From Vreelandella nanhaiensis (GTDB taxonomy: Bacteria > Pseudomonadota > Gammaproteobacteria > Pseudomonadales > Halomonadaceae): DNA of 64,000 nt. The notes beneath the pieces were generated by a model. It was given only the letters and a program-made list of their open reading frames with translations. It ran no database searches and was not told the DNA's origin. The translations under genes and the position numbers were made by a program. Shown piece after piece: positions 49,135-58,882 of the stretch. The stretch's first letter is position 1, and every line of letters starts with the position of its first letter. Where the stretch lies: assembly GCF_003990185.1 (NCBI RefSeq), contig NZ_RZHF01000028.1:183638-247637 (forward strand), written 5' to 3'.

Positions 49135-49305
49135 ATGGCAGTTCAAAAGAACCGTAAAACTCGTTCCAAGCGCGGTATGCGTCGTAGCCACGATGCGCTG
49201 AGCGCGCCGACGCTGTCTCAGGACAAAGAAACCGGCACTACGCACCTGCGTCACCACGTAGCTGCGGATGGTTTCTACCGTGGTCGCAAGGTGGTTGAGG
49301 TATAA
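49135..49305 (+). CDS. rpmF: 50S ribosomal protein L32
   Basis: A 56-residue ribosomal protein beginning [20 protein letters not shown], which is the near-universal L32 start, and ending in '[11 protein letters not shown]'. It lacks the four-cysteine zinc ribbon of some L32 forms, as usual for gammaproteobacteria. TTGGAG precedes the ATG. It lies between yceD and plsX, the order conserved from E. coli to Pseudomonas. Confidence 0.98.
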   Translation: MAVQKNRKTRSKRGMRRSHDALSAPTLSQDKETGTTHLRHHVAADGFYRGRKVVEV

Positions 49306-49348
49306 GCCTTAACTATCTGCTAAAGCGGCCAAATAGAGTGGGTGCTGC

Positions 49349-50368
49349 ATGCGCCTAGCGATTGATGTGATGGGAGGCGATCAAGGCTCTCGTGCCGTTA
49401 TCGAAGGCTCTGCAAGAGCAGTGATCGAACATGCTGATCTTGAATTGACTCTGTTTGGCCCGCGTCAGCAAATTATTGCTGAGCTTTCACGCTTGCCGCA
49501 GCCTCTGGCTGCGGCAACGTCACGTTTAGTGGTAAGCGATGCACCGTTAAGTATCTCTCAGGCGTCTAGTGCGGCCTGGGCGCTTCGGCACGGGCAGGCC
49601 AGTAGCATGGCGTGTATGCTTCGAAGCCTCCGGTTGGGTGAGGCCATTGCAGGGGTAAGCGCGGGTAATACAGCAGCGCTGGTGGCCCTTGCTCGGCGCG
49701 AGCTGGGAACGCTTGCAGGTATTTCCCGCCCGGCGATCAGTACCGCCATTCCAGCTCGCCATGGGCGTCGCTGTTACTTGTTGGATCTGGGCGCTAACGT
49801 GGACTCGCCAGCGCATCGATTGCTCGACTTTGCGGTTATGGGGGCGGCCATGGCGCAGTGCGTTGATGAGGTTGCTTTACCGCGTGTTGCGCTGCTTAAC
49901 GTGGGGGCGGAGGCGACCAAGGGAAGCGCCAGCGTACGCGAGGCTGACAGGCTGCTGCGCGAATACCCGGATGCCTCGGCGTTTGCTTACCAAGGGTATG
50001 CCGAGGGAGGTGATCTCTTTGATGGTGAGCTGGATGTCGTGATATGTGACGGCTTTGTGGGTAATGCCGTACTTAAATCGAGCGAAGGTTTGACCCGTAT
50101 GCTGGTTGAGCGTGTTCAGATGGCGTTTGAATCGCGCCTGAGTGGACGCCTGGCAAGCCTACTGGCCAAACCTGTGCTGCGGTATCTCAAGCAAGAGTTA
50201 AACCCTGTGCGCTACAACGGCGCGAGCTTGCTCGGCCTGAAAGGTATCGTGGTAAAAAGCCATGGTGGCACTCAGGCAGAGGGGTTTTACTATGCTATCC
50301 GGCGCGCGTTGTGTGAAGTAGAGCATAATTTGCCTGCGCGGATGGCAGAACGTTGGAAGCATCATTAG
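49349..50368 (+). CDS. plsX: Phosphate acyltransferase PlsX
   Basis: A 339-residue enzyme converting acyl-ACP to acyl-phosphate, the donor for phospholipid synthesis by PlsY. '[19 protein letters not shown]' at the N-terminus, '[15 protein letters not shown]', '[19 protein letters not shown]' and '[15 protein letters not shown]' are family motifs. It starts 43 bases after rpmF. In enterobacteria fabH follows; here the next gene is fabD. Confidence 0.95.
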   Translation: MRLAIDVMGGDQGSRAVIEGSARAVIEHADLELTLFGPRQQIIAELSRLPQPLAAATSRLVVSDAPLSISQASSAAWALRHGQASSMACMLRSLRLGEAIAGVSAGNTAALVALARRELGTLAGISRPAISTAIPARHGRRCYLLDLGANVDSPAHRLLDFAVMGAAMAQCVDEVALPRVALLNVGAEATKGSASVREADRLLREYPDASAFAYQGYAEGGDLFDGELDVVICDGFVGNAVLKSSEGLTRMLVERVQMAFESRLSGRLASLLAKPVLRYLKQELNPVRYNGASLLGLKGIVVKSHGGTQAEGFYYAIRRALCEVEHNLPARMAERWKHH

Positions 50369-50385
50369 TGGGGATGGCTCGTGCC

Positions 50386-50427
50386 TATGATATCCAGGGT
50401 ATTCAATGTTTAGCTGGCGATATCATA
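50386..50427 (+). repeat. Perfect 9-bp inverted repeat between plsX and fabD
   Basis: TATGATATC (50386-50394) and GATATCATA (50419-50427) are exact complements around a 24-nt loop. A T7 run follows at 50439-50445, eleven bases after the arm, so it could act as a weak terminator or attenuator, or as a protein site. Confidence 0.55.
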
Positions 50428-50531
50428 AGCGTTAGCACTTTTTTTGCGGGTTATAGCGGGCAGCAGGATGTGCCGATAACCGCGCCTATCGCTCGAATGA
50501 GCAAATGCCTACAAGAGCAAAGGTGAACGAC

Positions 50532-51491
50532 ATGTCTCAACCCCTTGCCCTCATTTTTCCCGGGCAAGGCTCTCAGCAGCTTGGAATGCTGCGAGAGCTG
50601 GCCGAGCGCTACAGTGTGGTGGGAACAACATTTGAGGAAGCTTCGGATGCACTTGGTTACGACTTGTGGAAAGTCGTTCAGGAGGGTCCTGAAGCCACGC
50701 TAAATGCAACGGCGTGTACGCAGCCTGCGCTGCTTTCTGCTAGTGTTGCGATTTGGCGAGTATGGCAGGAGCTTGAAGGGCCGCGCCCTACGATAATGGC
50801 CGGGCATAGCCTAGGTGAGTATAGCGCCATGGTATGTGCCGGTGTGATGGGCTTTGCCGAGGGTGTTCGGCTTGTTCGCCTACGCGGAGAAGCCATGCAG
50901 GAAGCGGTGCCTGCCGGTAAAGGCGCCATGGCGGCCATTCTTGGCCTTGAAGATACGGCCGTAGAGGCAGCCTGCGCGACAGCGGCGCAAGGCGAGATCG
51001 TTTCTGCGGTTAACTACAATTCGCCTGGGCAAGTGGTTATCGCTGGCAGTAAAGCGGCCGTTGATAGGGCTATTGTAGCCTGTCAGGAAGCTGGCGCTAA
51101 ACGCGCAATGGCGCTGCCGGTTTCAGTGCCTTCCCACTGCGAACTGATGCGCCCAGCCGCTGAGCGTCTGGCAGCCGCCATGGAAAGCATTGAGCTTCGA
51201 GCGCCGCGCTATACGGTTATTCAAAATGTGGATGCTCAGGCGCATGCCGATGTCAATACGCTGCGTACACGGCTAATTGAGCAGCTTTATCAACCGGTTC
51301 GCTGGGCATCGTGCGTTGAAGCCATGGCCGCTCAGTCTGTTAATGTGTTTATTGAGTGCGGTCCTGGTAAAGTGCTGACAGGGCTTAATAAGCGTATCGT
51401 TCGCGGAGCCAAAGGCTTGGCGGTGAATGATCCTGACAGTTTGGATGCGGCGCTTGAGTTGGCGCGTGAGGTGCAGTCAAGCGATACCTGA
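50532..51491 (+). CDS. fabD: Malonyl-CoA:ACP transacylase
   Basis: A 319-residue enzyme that loads malonyl groups onto ACP. GQGSQQLGM (residues 11-19), GHSLGEYSAM (91-100, catalytic S93), the active-site Arg in 'RLRGEAMQ' and 'SVPSHCELM' with the catalytic His are all present. The ATG at 50532 has AAGGTGA five bases before; an upstream ATG at 50505 lacks a good site. Confidence 0.95.
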   Translation: MSQPLALIFPGQGSQQLGMLRELAERYSVVGTTFEEASDALGYDLWKVVQEGPEATLNATACTQPALLSASVAIWRVWQELEGPRPTIMAGHSLGEYSAMVCAGVMGFAEGVRLVRLRGEAMQEAVPAGKGAMAAILGLEDTAVEAACATAAQGEIVSAVNYNSPGQVVIAGSKAAVDRAIVACQEAGAKRAMALPVSVPSHCELMRPAAERLAAAMESIELRAPRYTVIQNVDAQAHADVNTLRTRLIEQLYQPVRWASCVEAMAAQSVNVFIECGPGKVLTGLNKRIVRGAKGLAVNDPDSLDAALELAREVQSSDT

Positions 51492-51561
51492 TACGCTACA
51501 ATTTTTTGCTATCCTTGCTTGTGGATACGCTTTAAAAGCAATTAGTTAAAGGCTGAACATT

Positions 51562-52305
51562 ATGACGCAAGAACGCAGGGTTGCGCTCGTTACTGGCGCC
51601 AGTCGGGGTATTGGCAGGGCGATTGCTCATGAGCTAGGCCGCCAGGGTCGTATAGTCATCGGAACCGCGACCAGTGAGTCCGGTGCCGGGAAAATCGATG
51701 CTGATTTGAAAGAGCAGGGCATTGAAGGTGCAGGGCTTTGCCTTAATGTGACTGATCAAGCGAGCATTGATGAAGTGCTCAAGGGTATTGCGGAGCGCTT
51801 TGGTGCACCAACCATCTTGGTCAATAATGCGGGCATCACCCGTGATAATCTGTTGATGCGCATGAAAGAAGATGAGTGGGATTCGGTGATGGATACCAAT
51901 CTCAAATCAGTCTATCGTGTCAGTAAAGCATGCCTGCGTGGCATGACCAAAGCTCGCTTTGGGCGTATCGTATCGATCAGTTCGGTAGTGGCAACCATGG
52001 GTAACCTGGGCCAAACTAACTATGCCGCTGCGAAGGCAGGCATGGAAGGCTTCAGCCGCGCATTGGCGCGAGAAGTAGCTTCTCGTGCAATTACCGTCAA
52101 TGCTGTGGCGCCAGGTTTTATTGCCACTGATATGACCGAGGCGTTGCCTGAGGCGCAGCATGAGATGCTGCTGAAGCAGATTCCTTTGGCTCGCCTGGGT
52201 GGGCCGGAAGAGATCGCCGCCGCCGTGGGTTTTCTTACCAGTGATGCAGCAGGATACATTACCGGTGAGACGCTACACGTGAATGGTGGCATGAATATGC
52301 GTTGA
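51562..52305 (+). CDS. fabG: 3-oxoacyl-ACP reductase
   Basis: A 247-residue short-chain dehydrogenase that reduces 3-oxoacyl-ACP with [16 protein letters not shown] is the cofactor loop (about residues 11-21); '[14 protein letters not shown]' is FabG-specific; the catalytic set is Ser in 'VSISSVVA', Y154 and K158. It follows fabD and precedes acpP, as expected. Confidence 0.96.
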   Translation: MTQERRVALVTGASRGIGRAIAHELGRQGRIVIGTATSESGAGKIDADLKEQGIEGAGLCLNVTDQASIDEVLKGIAERFGAPTILVNNAGITRDNLLMRMKEDEWDSVMDTNLKSVYRVSKACLRGMTKARFGRIVSISSVVATMGNLGQTNYAAAKAGMEGFSRALAREVASRAITVNAVAPGFIATDMTEALPEAQHEMLLKQIPLARLGGPEEIAAAVGFLTSDAAGYITGETLHVNGGMNMR

Positions 52306-52308
52306 TGG

Positions 52309-52339
52309 CCTTAGGCTTAGCGGTTGCGTCTGCCTAAGG
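52309..52339 (+). repeat. Inverted repeat between fabG and acpP
   Basis: CCTTAGGC (52309-52316) and GCCTAAGG (52332-52339) are exact complements with a 15-nt loop. No T tract follows. It may stabilise the fabG mRNA end or separate fabG from the strongly expressed acpP. Confidence 0.5.
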
Positions 52340-52429
52340 GCGTCTATAAACTACCCCGCAGCTTTTGGCTTGCGGTTTCCAAATAGCTGGTTATCAATAA
52401 CGGCTAATGTGAACGACTGGAGTACGTTG

Positions 52430-52663
52430 ATGAGTACTATTGAAGAGCGCGTGAAGAAAGTTGTGGCAGAGCGCCTGAACGTTAAAGAAGAAGACATCCA
52501 GAATAGCTCTTCTTTTACTGAAGACTTGGGTGCTGACTCGCTTGACACCGTTGAGCTGGTAATGGCTTTGGAAGAGGAATTTGATACTGAAATTCCTGAC
52601 GAAGAAGCAGAAAAGATTACTACGGTTCAAGAAGCCATCGACTACGTAAACGCCCACCAGTAA
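52430..52663 (+). CDS. acpP: Acyl carrier protein
   Basis: A 77-residue acidic ACP. S37 in [12 protein letters not shown] takes the 4'-phosphopantetheine. Sequence is very close to E. coli AcpP from [10 protein letters not shown] onward. The ATG at 52430 follows GGAG; an upstream in-frame ATG at 52370 would add 20 unrelated residues. It has its own strong terminator, which fits its high expression. Confidence 0.98.
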   Translation: MSTIEERVKKVVAERLNVKEEDIQNSSSFTEDLGADSLDTVELVMALEEEFDTEIPDEEAEKITTVQEAIDYVNAHQ

Positions 52664-52710
52664 GGGCAAGTTGATGCATTAAACGAGGGTGTGGTGTTAG
52701 CACTCCCCTT

Positions 52711-52742
52711 AAAAGCCGCCTTTTTATAGGGCGGCTTTTTTG
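52711..52742 (+). terminator. Intrinsic terminator of acpP
   Basis: AAAAGCCGCC (52711-52720) pairs with GGCGGCTTTT (52730-52739) and is followed by further T. It lies about 50 bases after the acpP stop, separating it from fabF. Confidence 0.92.
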
Positions 52743-52744
52743 CT

Positions 52745-52787
52745 TTGTGTATACACAATGAACATGACGCGCATTCTCCGTTATACT
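52745..52787 (+). promoter_or_regulatory. Palindromic operator candidate and promoter of fabF
   Basis: TTGTGTATACACAA (52745-52758) is a perfect 14-bp palindrome. Directly after it comes TGAACA (52759-52764), 17 bases, then TATACT (52782-52787), a plausible sigma70 promoter. A dimeric regulator bound to the palindrome would touch the -35 box. The regulator is unknown; the sequence does not look like the E. coli FabR site as I remember it. Confidence 0.55.
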
Positions 52788-52856
52788 AGTCATCTAAATT
52801 TCTGCTGCAACTGACCCGGATGGGTCGAGTCACCATGGATGCCTGGAGGAAAGCTA

Positions 52857-54095
52857 ATGGCACGAAGAAGGGTAGTGGTAACTGGGTTAGGCCTGGTGAC
52901 CCCAGTGGGCAATAGCGTGGATGAAACGTGGGCGAATATTACTGCCGGCAAAAGCGGTATAGCGTCCATTGAGCACTTTGATACAAGTAGCTTCAATACA
53001 CGCTTTGGCGGTTCGGTTAAGAATTTCGATATTAGCCCTTACCTGAACCCTAAAGAAGCCCGCAAGATGGACCTGTTCATTCAGTACGGCATGGCAGCGG
53101 GCGCTCAGGCAATACAGGATGCAGGTATTACCTGCACTGAAGAGAATGCACCGCGTATCGGAGTGGCCATGGGGTCAGGTATCGGTGGTCTGCCCATGAT
53201 CGAGCATAACCACAATGCATTGAATAAGGGTGGCGCTCGTCGCGTATCACCTTTTTTTGTGCCGGGCTCCATTATCAATATGATTTCGGGCAATCTGGCG
53301 ATTCAGCATGGCTTTCAAGGCCCTAACATTGCCATTACGACCGCGTGTACCAGCGGAACGCACAATATTGGCTATAGCGCGCGTACCATCGCTTACGGTG
53401 ATGCTGATGTGATGATTTGCGGCGGCGCTGAAATGGCGACCACACCGCTTGGTCTGGGGGGGTTCTCTGCCGCTCGAGCGCTGTCAACGCGTAATGATAA
53501 TCCCGAAGCGGCAAGCCGTCCGTGGGATAAAGATCGCGATGGCTTTGTGTTGTCAGATGGTGCCGGCGTGCTGGTACTTGAAGAGTACGAGCATGCGAAG
53601 GCGCGGGGCGCGAATATCTATGCGGAACTTGTCGGTTTCGGCATGAGTGACGATGCCTACCATATGACGGCGCCGCCTGAAGATGGCCGGGGAGCCGCGC
53701 TTGCCATGAGCAATGCGATTAAAGATGCGCAAATGGACCCTTCCGAAGTCCATTATATCAATGCGCACGGAACCTCCACCGCAGCGGGTGACCTGGCAGA
53801 AAGCCGCGCGGTTGAAAATGTCCTGGGTAGTGCAGCCAAAGACGTGGCCGTGAGTTCTACCAAGTCCATGATCGGTCACTTGTTGGGTGCCGCTGGCGCC
53901 GTTGAAGCCGTATTCTGTATTCTGGCCATTCGTGATCAGGTCGCGCCGCCTACCATTAACCTGGATAACCCCCAGGAAGGCTGCAACCTGGACTATGTGC
54001 CGCATACCGCACGTAATATGCGTATTGATACCGCGCTTTCCAACTCGTTTGGATTTGGTGGCACTAACGGCTCGCTGCTATTCAAAAAGGTGTAG
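52857..54095 (+). CDS. fabF: 3-oxoacyl-ACP synthase II
   Basis: A 412-residue condensing enzyme for fatty acid elongation, including cis-vaccenate formation. C164 in [10 protein letters not shown] is the acyl-binding nucleophile; the two histidines are in '[11 protein letters not shown]' and '[15 protein letters not shown]'. The ATG at 52857 follows TGGAGG; an ATG at 52839 would add six residues. It is separated from acpP by a terminator and seems to have its own promoter. Confidence 0.96.
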   Translation: MARRRVVVTGLGLVTPVGNSVDETWANITAGKSGIASIEHFDTSSFNTRFGGSVKNFDISPYLNPKEARKMDLFIQYGMAAGAQAIQDAGITCTEENAPRIGVAMGSGIGGLPMIEHNHNALNKGGARRVSPFFVPGSIINMISGNLAIQHGFQGPNIAITTACTSGTHNIGYSARTIAYGDADVMICGGAEMATTPLGLGGFSAARALSTRNDNPEAASRPWDKDRDGFVLSDGAGVLVLEEYEHAKARGANIYAELVGFGMSDDAYHMTAPPEDGRGAALAMSNAIKDAQMDPSEVHYINAHGTSTAAGDLAESRAVENVLGSAAKDVAVSSTKSMIGHLLGAAGAVEAVFCILAIRDQVAPPTINLDNPQEGCNLDYVPHTARNMRIDTALSNSFGFGGTNGSLLFKKV

Positions 54096-54101
54096 CGCAA
54101 G

Positions 54102-54902
54102 ATGACCCTGCCTCGGGTGCCGTTCGATGATCGCGGGCTGGCGTATGGGGACGGCGTATTTGAAACAGTACTGCTGCGTAAGGGAGAGCCGGTGCTTTGG
54201 CCCTATCACTTGGCACGGCTGAAGCGAGGGTGCCAGCGTTTAGGTATCCCGATTCCCTCCCAGGAGGCGCTGGCCGCCACTTGGGGAGGGGGCGCCAGTG
54301 CAACGCTCGAAGTGTTGAAACTGATAGTTACTCGTGGCAGCGGTGGTAGAGGGTACGCGCTACCCGAAACGCCGGCGCCTCGGTTGTTAAGCCGCCGTAC
54401 GCCCTTTGCACCTGAGACCGCGCGTTGGCAGGAAGGGGTAACCGTACGGCAGTGTCGTTTACGCTTGGGGCATCAGCCTGTCTTGGCAGGTATCAAGCAT
54501 TTAAACCGGCTTGAAAACGTTCTGGCCCGTCAAGAGTGGCAGACACCGAACATCGCCGAAGGCCTGCTTGCCGATGCTCACGGACAGTTGATCGAAGCAA
54601 CCAGCATGAATGTGTTCTGGCAGCAACAGGGTTGCGTGTTTACACCACGGCTTGATAAATGTGGCGTGGCCGGGACGCTGCGTGCTGCGTTGATCAGCCA
54701 GGGGGTGGTTAGGGAGGCGGATGTCTCGCTTGAGGCTACCCCCTCGGTTGAACGACTCTGGGTGGCCAACTCGGTCCAGGGTGTATGGCCTGTTACGGCG
54801 TTGTTATCTGAAGATGGCGTCTGCCTTAAGCGCTGGCCGCAAAATGCGTCAGACAGATTTCAAACAGTGGCGCACCAACTGTTGGGTTACGTGTCGCAAT
54901 AA
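54102..54902 (+). CDS. pabC: Aminodeoxychorismate lyase
   Basis: A 266-residue fold-type IV PLP enzyme that splits aminodeoxychorismate to p-aminobenzoate and pyruvate, for folate. 'DRGLAYGDGVFETVLL' (about residues 8-23), the PLP lysine in 'GIKHLNRLENVLARQEW', and 'ATSMNVFW' are typical. Position between fabF and mltG is the same in E. coli. It starts six bases after fabF. Confidence 0.92.
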   Translation: MTLPRVPFDDRGLAYGDGVFETVLLRKGEPVLWPYHLARLKRGCQRLGIPIPSQEALAATWGGGASATLEVLKLIVTRGSGGRGYALPETPAPRLLSRRTPFAPETARWQEGVTVRQCRLRLGHQPVLAGIKHLNRLENVLARQEWQTPNIAEGLLADAHGQLIEATSMNVFWQQQGCVFTPRLDKCGVAGTLRAALISQGVVREADVSLEATPSVERLWVANSVQGVWPVTALLSEDGVCLKRWPQNASDRFQTVAHQLLGYVSQ

Positions 54903-54924
54903 GCTCCTTTTGTGTTGAGGTGAT

Positions 54925-55932
54925 ATGTTGAAACGGTTAATGGCCGCTCTAGGTATTTTTCTGGTACTAGGTGCTGCCGCTGTAGCGGGCGGCTATTTTT
55001 ATTGGCAAAACCGTTTGCAAGCGCCGTTGGCACTGGAAGAACCAGAGCTTTACCAGGTACCTGCTGGTGCGGGTTTTAATCAAGTGGTCGTTCAGTTGGA
55101 AGAGCAGGGAGTCATCGATGATGCCTGGGCATTTCAATTGTTGGCTCGGGTACATCCTGAGCGTGTGCCGCGTCTTCGGGTTGGTGAATATCAGTTGACG
55201 CCCGGCATGAGCGGGTTGGAGATGATTGCGTTGCTGGGTAGCAACAATGTGGTGACCTACCCGCTAACGCTTCCGGAAGGACGTACGTTCAGTCAGCTGC
55301 GTACACTACTCAATAATGCTCCCAAGCTTGAACATCGCACGGCTGATATGAGTGATGAAGAGATCATGGCGCTGCTGGATAGAGAGGGCACATTTCCGGA
55401 GGGGTGGTTTTTTCCTGATACCTACCGCTATCACCTGGGAATGAGCGATGTGGATATCCTGCGCCAGGCGCTGGCGCGTATGGAACATATTCTGGATGAA
55501 GTATGGGCATCGCGCGCGGAGGATTTAACCATTGATTCGCCTTATGAGGCGCTGATAATGGCCTCGCTGATCGAGCGAGAGACCGGTGCTCCGGAAGAAC
55601 GTCGTGAAATTGCCGGTGTTTTTAAGCGGCGCATGGAGCAGGGAATGCGCCTGCAAACCGATCCTACCGTTATCTACGGTATGGGCGAGCGTTATGAGGG
55701 GCGTATCACCCGTGCCGATTTGCGCGAAGCAACGCCTTACAACACCTATGTAATTAACGGTATGCCCCCCACGCCGATTGCCATGCCGGGTAGAGCCTCG
55801 CTGGAAGCGGCCGTTAACCCGTTACCTGGAGAGACGCTCTACTTTGTTTCTCGAGGGGATGGTACGCACCATTTTTCACGGACACTGCGTGAGCACAATA
55901 ATGCAGTGAATCGTTACATCCGCAATCGTTGA
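54925..55932 (+). CDS. mltG: Endolytic peptidoglycan transglycosylase MltG
   Basis: A 335-residue inner membrane lytic transglycosylase (YceG family) that cuts nascent glycan strands and terminates their elongation. One N-terminal transmembrane helix (about residues 7-27) is followed by a LysM-like part and the catalytic domain: 'EGWFFPDTYRY', 'ALIMASLIERETG' with the catalytic Glu, 'GMRLQTDPTVIYG', and 'TPYNTYVINGMPPTPIAMPG' (20 residues). It lies between pabC and tmk as in E. coli. Confidence 0.94.
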   Translation: MLKRLMAALGIFLVLGAAAVAGGYFYWQNRLQAPLALEEPELYQVPAGAGFNQVVVQLEEQGVIDDAWAFQLLARVHPERVPRLRVGEYQLTPGMSGLEMIALLGSNNVVTYPLTLPEGRTFSQLRTLLNNAPKLEHRTADMSDEEIMALLDREGTFPEGWFFPDTYRYHLGMSDVDILRQALARMEHILDEVWASRAEDLTIDSPYEALIMASLIERETGAPEERREIAGVFKRRMEQGMRLQTDPTVIYGMGERYEGRITRADLREATPYNTYVINGMPPTPIAMPGRASLEAAVNPLPGETLYFVSRGDGTHHFSRTLREHNNAVNRYIRNR

Positions 55933-55994
55933 TATCAGACGTTACGTTTTATGAAGTTTATCTCAATGCTGTATGCGTTGATTAAGGGATCGCA

Positions 55995-56648
55995 ATGACT
56001 AAGCGGGGACGCTTTATTACCCTGGAAGGTGGGGAAGGTGTAGGCAAGTCCACCAATATGGCGTTTGTAGTTGCATCGCTTGAGGCGCAGGGTATTGAGG
56101 TGGTAAGCACACGGGAACCGGGTGGTACGCCGCGCGCCGAAGCGATTCGGGCGCTGCTCCTGGACCCGAGCCCTCAAGAGCCGCTGCATACCGACGCCGA
56201 GCTTTTATTGATGTTCGCCGCGCGTGCCCAGCATCTGGCTGAAAAAATCGTGCCTGCTCTCAAGCGGGGCGTGTGGGTGGTATGTGACCGCTTTACCGAC
56301 GCCACCTTTGCTTATCAGGGCGGCGGGCGAGGTGTGGCGGTTGAGCGTATCGCCCAGTTGGAGGCGTTCGTTCAGCAAGGACTGGCGCCTGATCTGACAC
56401 TGCTTCTAGATATGCCGTTAACCGCGGCTCAAGCGCGCCTTGAGTCGCGGCTGAGCAGTCAAAAAGAGCAGCGCGACCGGTTCGAGCAAGAGCAGGGCGG
56501 TTTCTTTCAAGCGGTTCGTAATGCTTATTTAGCCCGTGCCAGTGCCGAGCCCAACCGTTTTGCATTGATTAATGCTCATCAGGCGTTAGCCGATGTGCAG
56601 GCAGATATTGACCGTGTGGTTGCCAGCCGGGTGGCGCAATGGCGCTAA
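55995..56648 (+). CDS. tmk: Thymidylate kinase
   Basis: A 217-residue dTMP kinase. P-loop [10 protein letters not shown] (residues 11-20, with E14, typical of the E. coli type), '[11 protein letters not shown]' for dTMP binding, '[17 protein letters not shown]' and the LID region with Arg residues are visible. The last ten bases overlap holB. Confidence 0.95.
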   Translation: MTKRGRFITLEGGEGVGKSTNMAFVVASLEAQGIEVVSTREPGGTPRAEAIRALLLDPSPQEPLHTDAELLLMFAARAQHLAEKIVPALKRGVWVVCDRFTDATFAYQGGGRGVAVERIAQLEAFVQQGLAPDLTLLLDMPLTAAQARLESRLSSQKEQRDRFEQEQGGFFQAVRNAYLARASAEPNRFALINAHQALADVQADIDRVVASRVAQWR

Positions 56649-57628
56649 GCGGCGTACTGCCCTGGCACGCAGCTACTTGGCAGCAGTTGGTGCGCCTGGC
56701 TGACGAGGGGCGTATGCCCCACGCCATCTTGCTCAGCGGCGCACATGGGGTGGGAAAACAACAGCTGGCTGAAGCACTAATCGCACGTACGCTGTGTGCT
56801 AGCCCGCAGAGCAGTTCGGCATGCGGGCATTGTCATAGCTGTTCCATGCTGGCTTCGGGATACCATCCTGATCTGATGCGTGTCTCCCCTGAGGAGGGCA
56901 AGCGTCAGATACGCATCGATCCTATCCGTGAGGTGAATCGGTTTGTATCCCAAACGGCCCAGCAGGGTGGCTATCGGGTCATTTTAGTGTCACCGGCAGA
57001 AGGCATGAACGTGGCGGCCGCCAACGCGTTACTTAAAAGCCTCGAAGAGCCGGGGGCAAAAACGCTGTTTATCCTGCTTTCTGATGTGCCATCGCGCATG
57101 CTGGCGACCATTCGCTCCCGCTGCCAACAATGGCCGCTTTCCAGTGTGGCGTTCGAGGCATGCCGTGGCTGGTTGATTGAAAAGCTGGGTAGCCAGGATG
57201 AGGCGCATTTCTGGTGGCAGGTATCGGGTGGCTTGCCACTTTTGGCCGTTGAGCTGGCCTCGCCTGAAGAGCGGGCGCTACGCCATCAGATTCATGACTG
57301 CTTTGAGCAGTTGGTGCGTGGTGCAGAGCCGGTGTCAGAGGCGGCAAGACTCGACCGCCAAGCGATTGACGCTATCCTGTGGTACGGTATCGCCTGGCTT
57401 GAAGATCTGATTCGCCTGGGTATTTCAGGTAATGCAAAAACGCTGCATAACCCCGATTTAGAGCCCCTTTATCGTCAGGCAGTGAAGAACGGCCGCGTTC
57501 AGGATTGGTTCCGCTTATTGGATTATGCCCGTGAACAGCGCCGCCTTCTGGCCGTAGGGGCTAATCCTAATCCGCAGCTGGTGTTAGAAGCCTGGCTGGT
57601 ACGCTGGGCGGCACTGCTGCGTTCATAG
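56639..57628 (+). CDS. holB: DNA polymerase III delta' subunit
   Basis: A 329-residue clamp-loader subunit of the AAA+ fold. The modified P-loop [15 protein letters not shown] (about residues 34-48) is followed by a zinc module with cysteines at [16 protein letters not shown], then '[20 protein letters not shown]' and 'IRSRCQQW' (SRC motif, sensor 1 to arginine finger). It overlaps tmk by ten bases and precedes pilZ, the conserved Pseudomonas order. Confidence 0.93.
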   Translation: MALSGVLPWHAATWQQLVRLADEGRMPHAILLSGAHGVGKQQLAEALIARTLCASPQSSSACGHCHSCSMLASGYHPDLMRVSPEEGKRQIRIDPIREVNRFVSQTAQQGGYRVILVSPAEGMNVAAANALLKSLEEPGAKTLFILLSDVPSRMLATIRSRCQQWPLSSVAFEACRGWLIEKLGSQDEAHFWWQVSGGLPLLAVELASPEERALRHQIHDCFEQLVRGAEPVSEAARLDRQAIDAILWYGIAWLEDLIRLGISGNAKTLHNPDLEPLYRQAVKNGRVQDWFRLLDYAREQRRLLAVGANPNPQLVLEAWLVRWAALLRS

Positions 57629-57649
57629 TTTATGGGGTGCGAGGTTGCT

Positions 57650-57982
57650 ATGAGTGTCCAGAAAGCCTTTGCCATACACGTGCCTGATGTTGCCACTCTG
57701 CAGGCAGCCTATATGTCATTTTTAGAGCGCGGCGGACTATTTGTGCCTACCCTGACGCCTCATGAGCTAGGCAGCCAAGTGCATTTGTTGCTCACCCTGC
57801 CGGGTGAGGGTCAGTCAATTGAGGTGGCGGGCGAGGTGGTATGGATCTCACCAGAGAATGTCGCCGACCAGCGTACGCCAGGCATTGGTGTTCACTTCAG
57901 CCTGCAAGATAGCTTCCTCTGCGAGCGCATTGATGCGCTGCTCAAGGGCCAGGACGCTCAAGTTCCTTCGTACACACTTTAA
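57650..57982 (+). CDS. pilZ: Type IV pilus-type PilZ domain protein
   Basis: A 110-residue PilZ-domain protein. 'FLERGGLFVPT', 'LLLTLPGEGQSIEVAGEVVWISP' (in part) and 'PGIGVHF' follow the PilZ of type IV pilus biogenesis. The c-di-GMP motifs RxxxR and D/NxSxxG are not present, consistent with this PilZ acting through PilB/FimX-like partners. The ATG at 57650 has GAGG at the right distance; the ATG at 57632 is an alternative. Between holB and tatD, as in Pseudomonas. Confidence 0.9.
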   Translation: MSVQKAFAIHVPDVATLQAAYMSFLERGGLFVPTLTPHELGSQVHLLLTLPGEGQSIEVAGEVVWISPENVADQRTPGIGVHFSLQDSFLCERIDALLKGQDAQVPSYTL

Positions 57983-58019
57983 ACCACACGCCTTTACCCC
58001 CATTTTTGTCGAGACGTTC

Positions 58020-58823
58020 ATGTTTGTTGATTCGCACTGTCATTTGGATCGTTTGTCTGAACATACCCACCAAGGTGATGTGGCTGCCACGCTTGAGGCG
58101 GCGCGCACGGCAAACGTCAGCCAGTTCCTGGCTATTTCCGTTACCCTGGATGATATGCCGGGGCTTGCCGCTATTGCCCGCGATCACCATGATGTCGTCA
58201 TTTCGGCAGGCCTTCATCCGCTACATACGCCGGCCATTGAACCTAGTGTTACCGATATACAAGAGGCGGCTGAGCAGTACGGTGCCGTGGCGATTGGAGA
58301 AACCGGGCTTGACTACCATTACCGGGAAAGCGTTCCGGTTGATGTTCAGCATGAACGCTTCAAACGTCACTTGCTGGCTGCTAGAGAGCTTGAGTTGCCG
58401 GTCATTGTGCATACGCGTGAGGCCAAGGAAGAGACACTAGCCCTGCTACGGGAGTACAGCGACCCGAAAGTGGGCGGGGTGCTTCACTGTTTTACCGAAG
58501 ATATGGAGATGGCGCGTGAAGCTGTGCGGCTTGGCTTCTATATCTCCTTGTCAGGTATTATTACCTTTAATAATGCAGCGCCATTGCGCGAGTTGGCTCG
58601 CTTGCTGCCGCTTGATCGTCTATTGATTGAGACCGATAGCCCTTATCTGGCACCTGTGCCGTATCGCGGCAAGCCCAATGAGCCAGCCTGGGTGGTCGAG
58701 GTAGCCGAGTGTATTGCCAGGGTACGGGATATTAGCGTAGATGAGGTGGCCATGCAGACCACTGCCAACTTCTATCAGCTGTTTAAAGCGGCAGTGCCGG
58801 ATGCGCCAGAGCATGTCAAGTAG
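58020..58823 (+). CDS. TatD-family metal-dependent hydrolase
   Basis: A 267-residue TIM-barrel hydrolase. It has the N-terminal metal motif FVDSHCHLD (His7, His9 region), 'IGETGLDYHY' with the bridging Glu, 'VIVHTREA', 'GVLHCFTED' and 'IETDSPYLAPVPYRGKPNEP' (20 residues) with the C-terminal Asp. It probably acts as a 3'-5' DNase on RNA or DNA ends (E. coli TatD/YcfH group). The start at 58020 is 37 bases after pilZ. Confidence 0.92.
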   Translation: MFVDSHCHLDRLSEHTHQGDVAATLEAARTANVSQFLAISVTLDDMPGLAAIARDHHDVVISAGLHPLHTPAIEPSVTDIQEAAEQYGAVAIGETGLDYHYRESVPVDVQHERFKRHLLAARELELPVIVHTREAKEETLALLREYSDPKVGGVLHCFTEDMEMAREAVRLGFYISLSGIITFNNAAPLRELARLLPLDRLLIETDSPYLAPVPYRGKPNEPAWVVEVAECIARVRDISVDEVAMQTTANFYQLFKAAVPDAPEHVK

Positions 58824-58882
58824 GCATTGGGCCGGGCCGGATTGGTTTAGCCCGTTAGCCGCGCACGTATCAGGTGGGTGCG

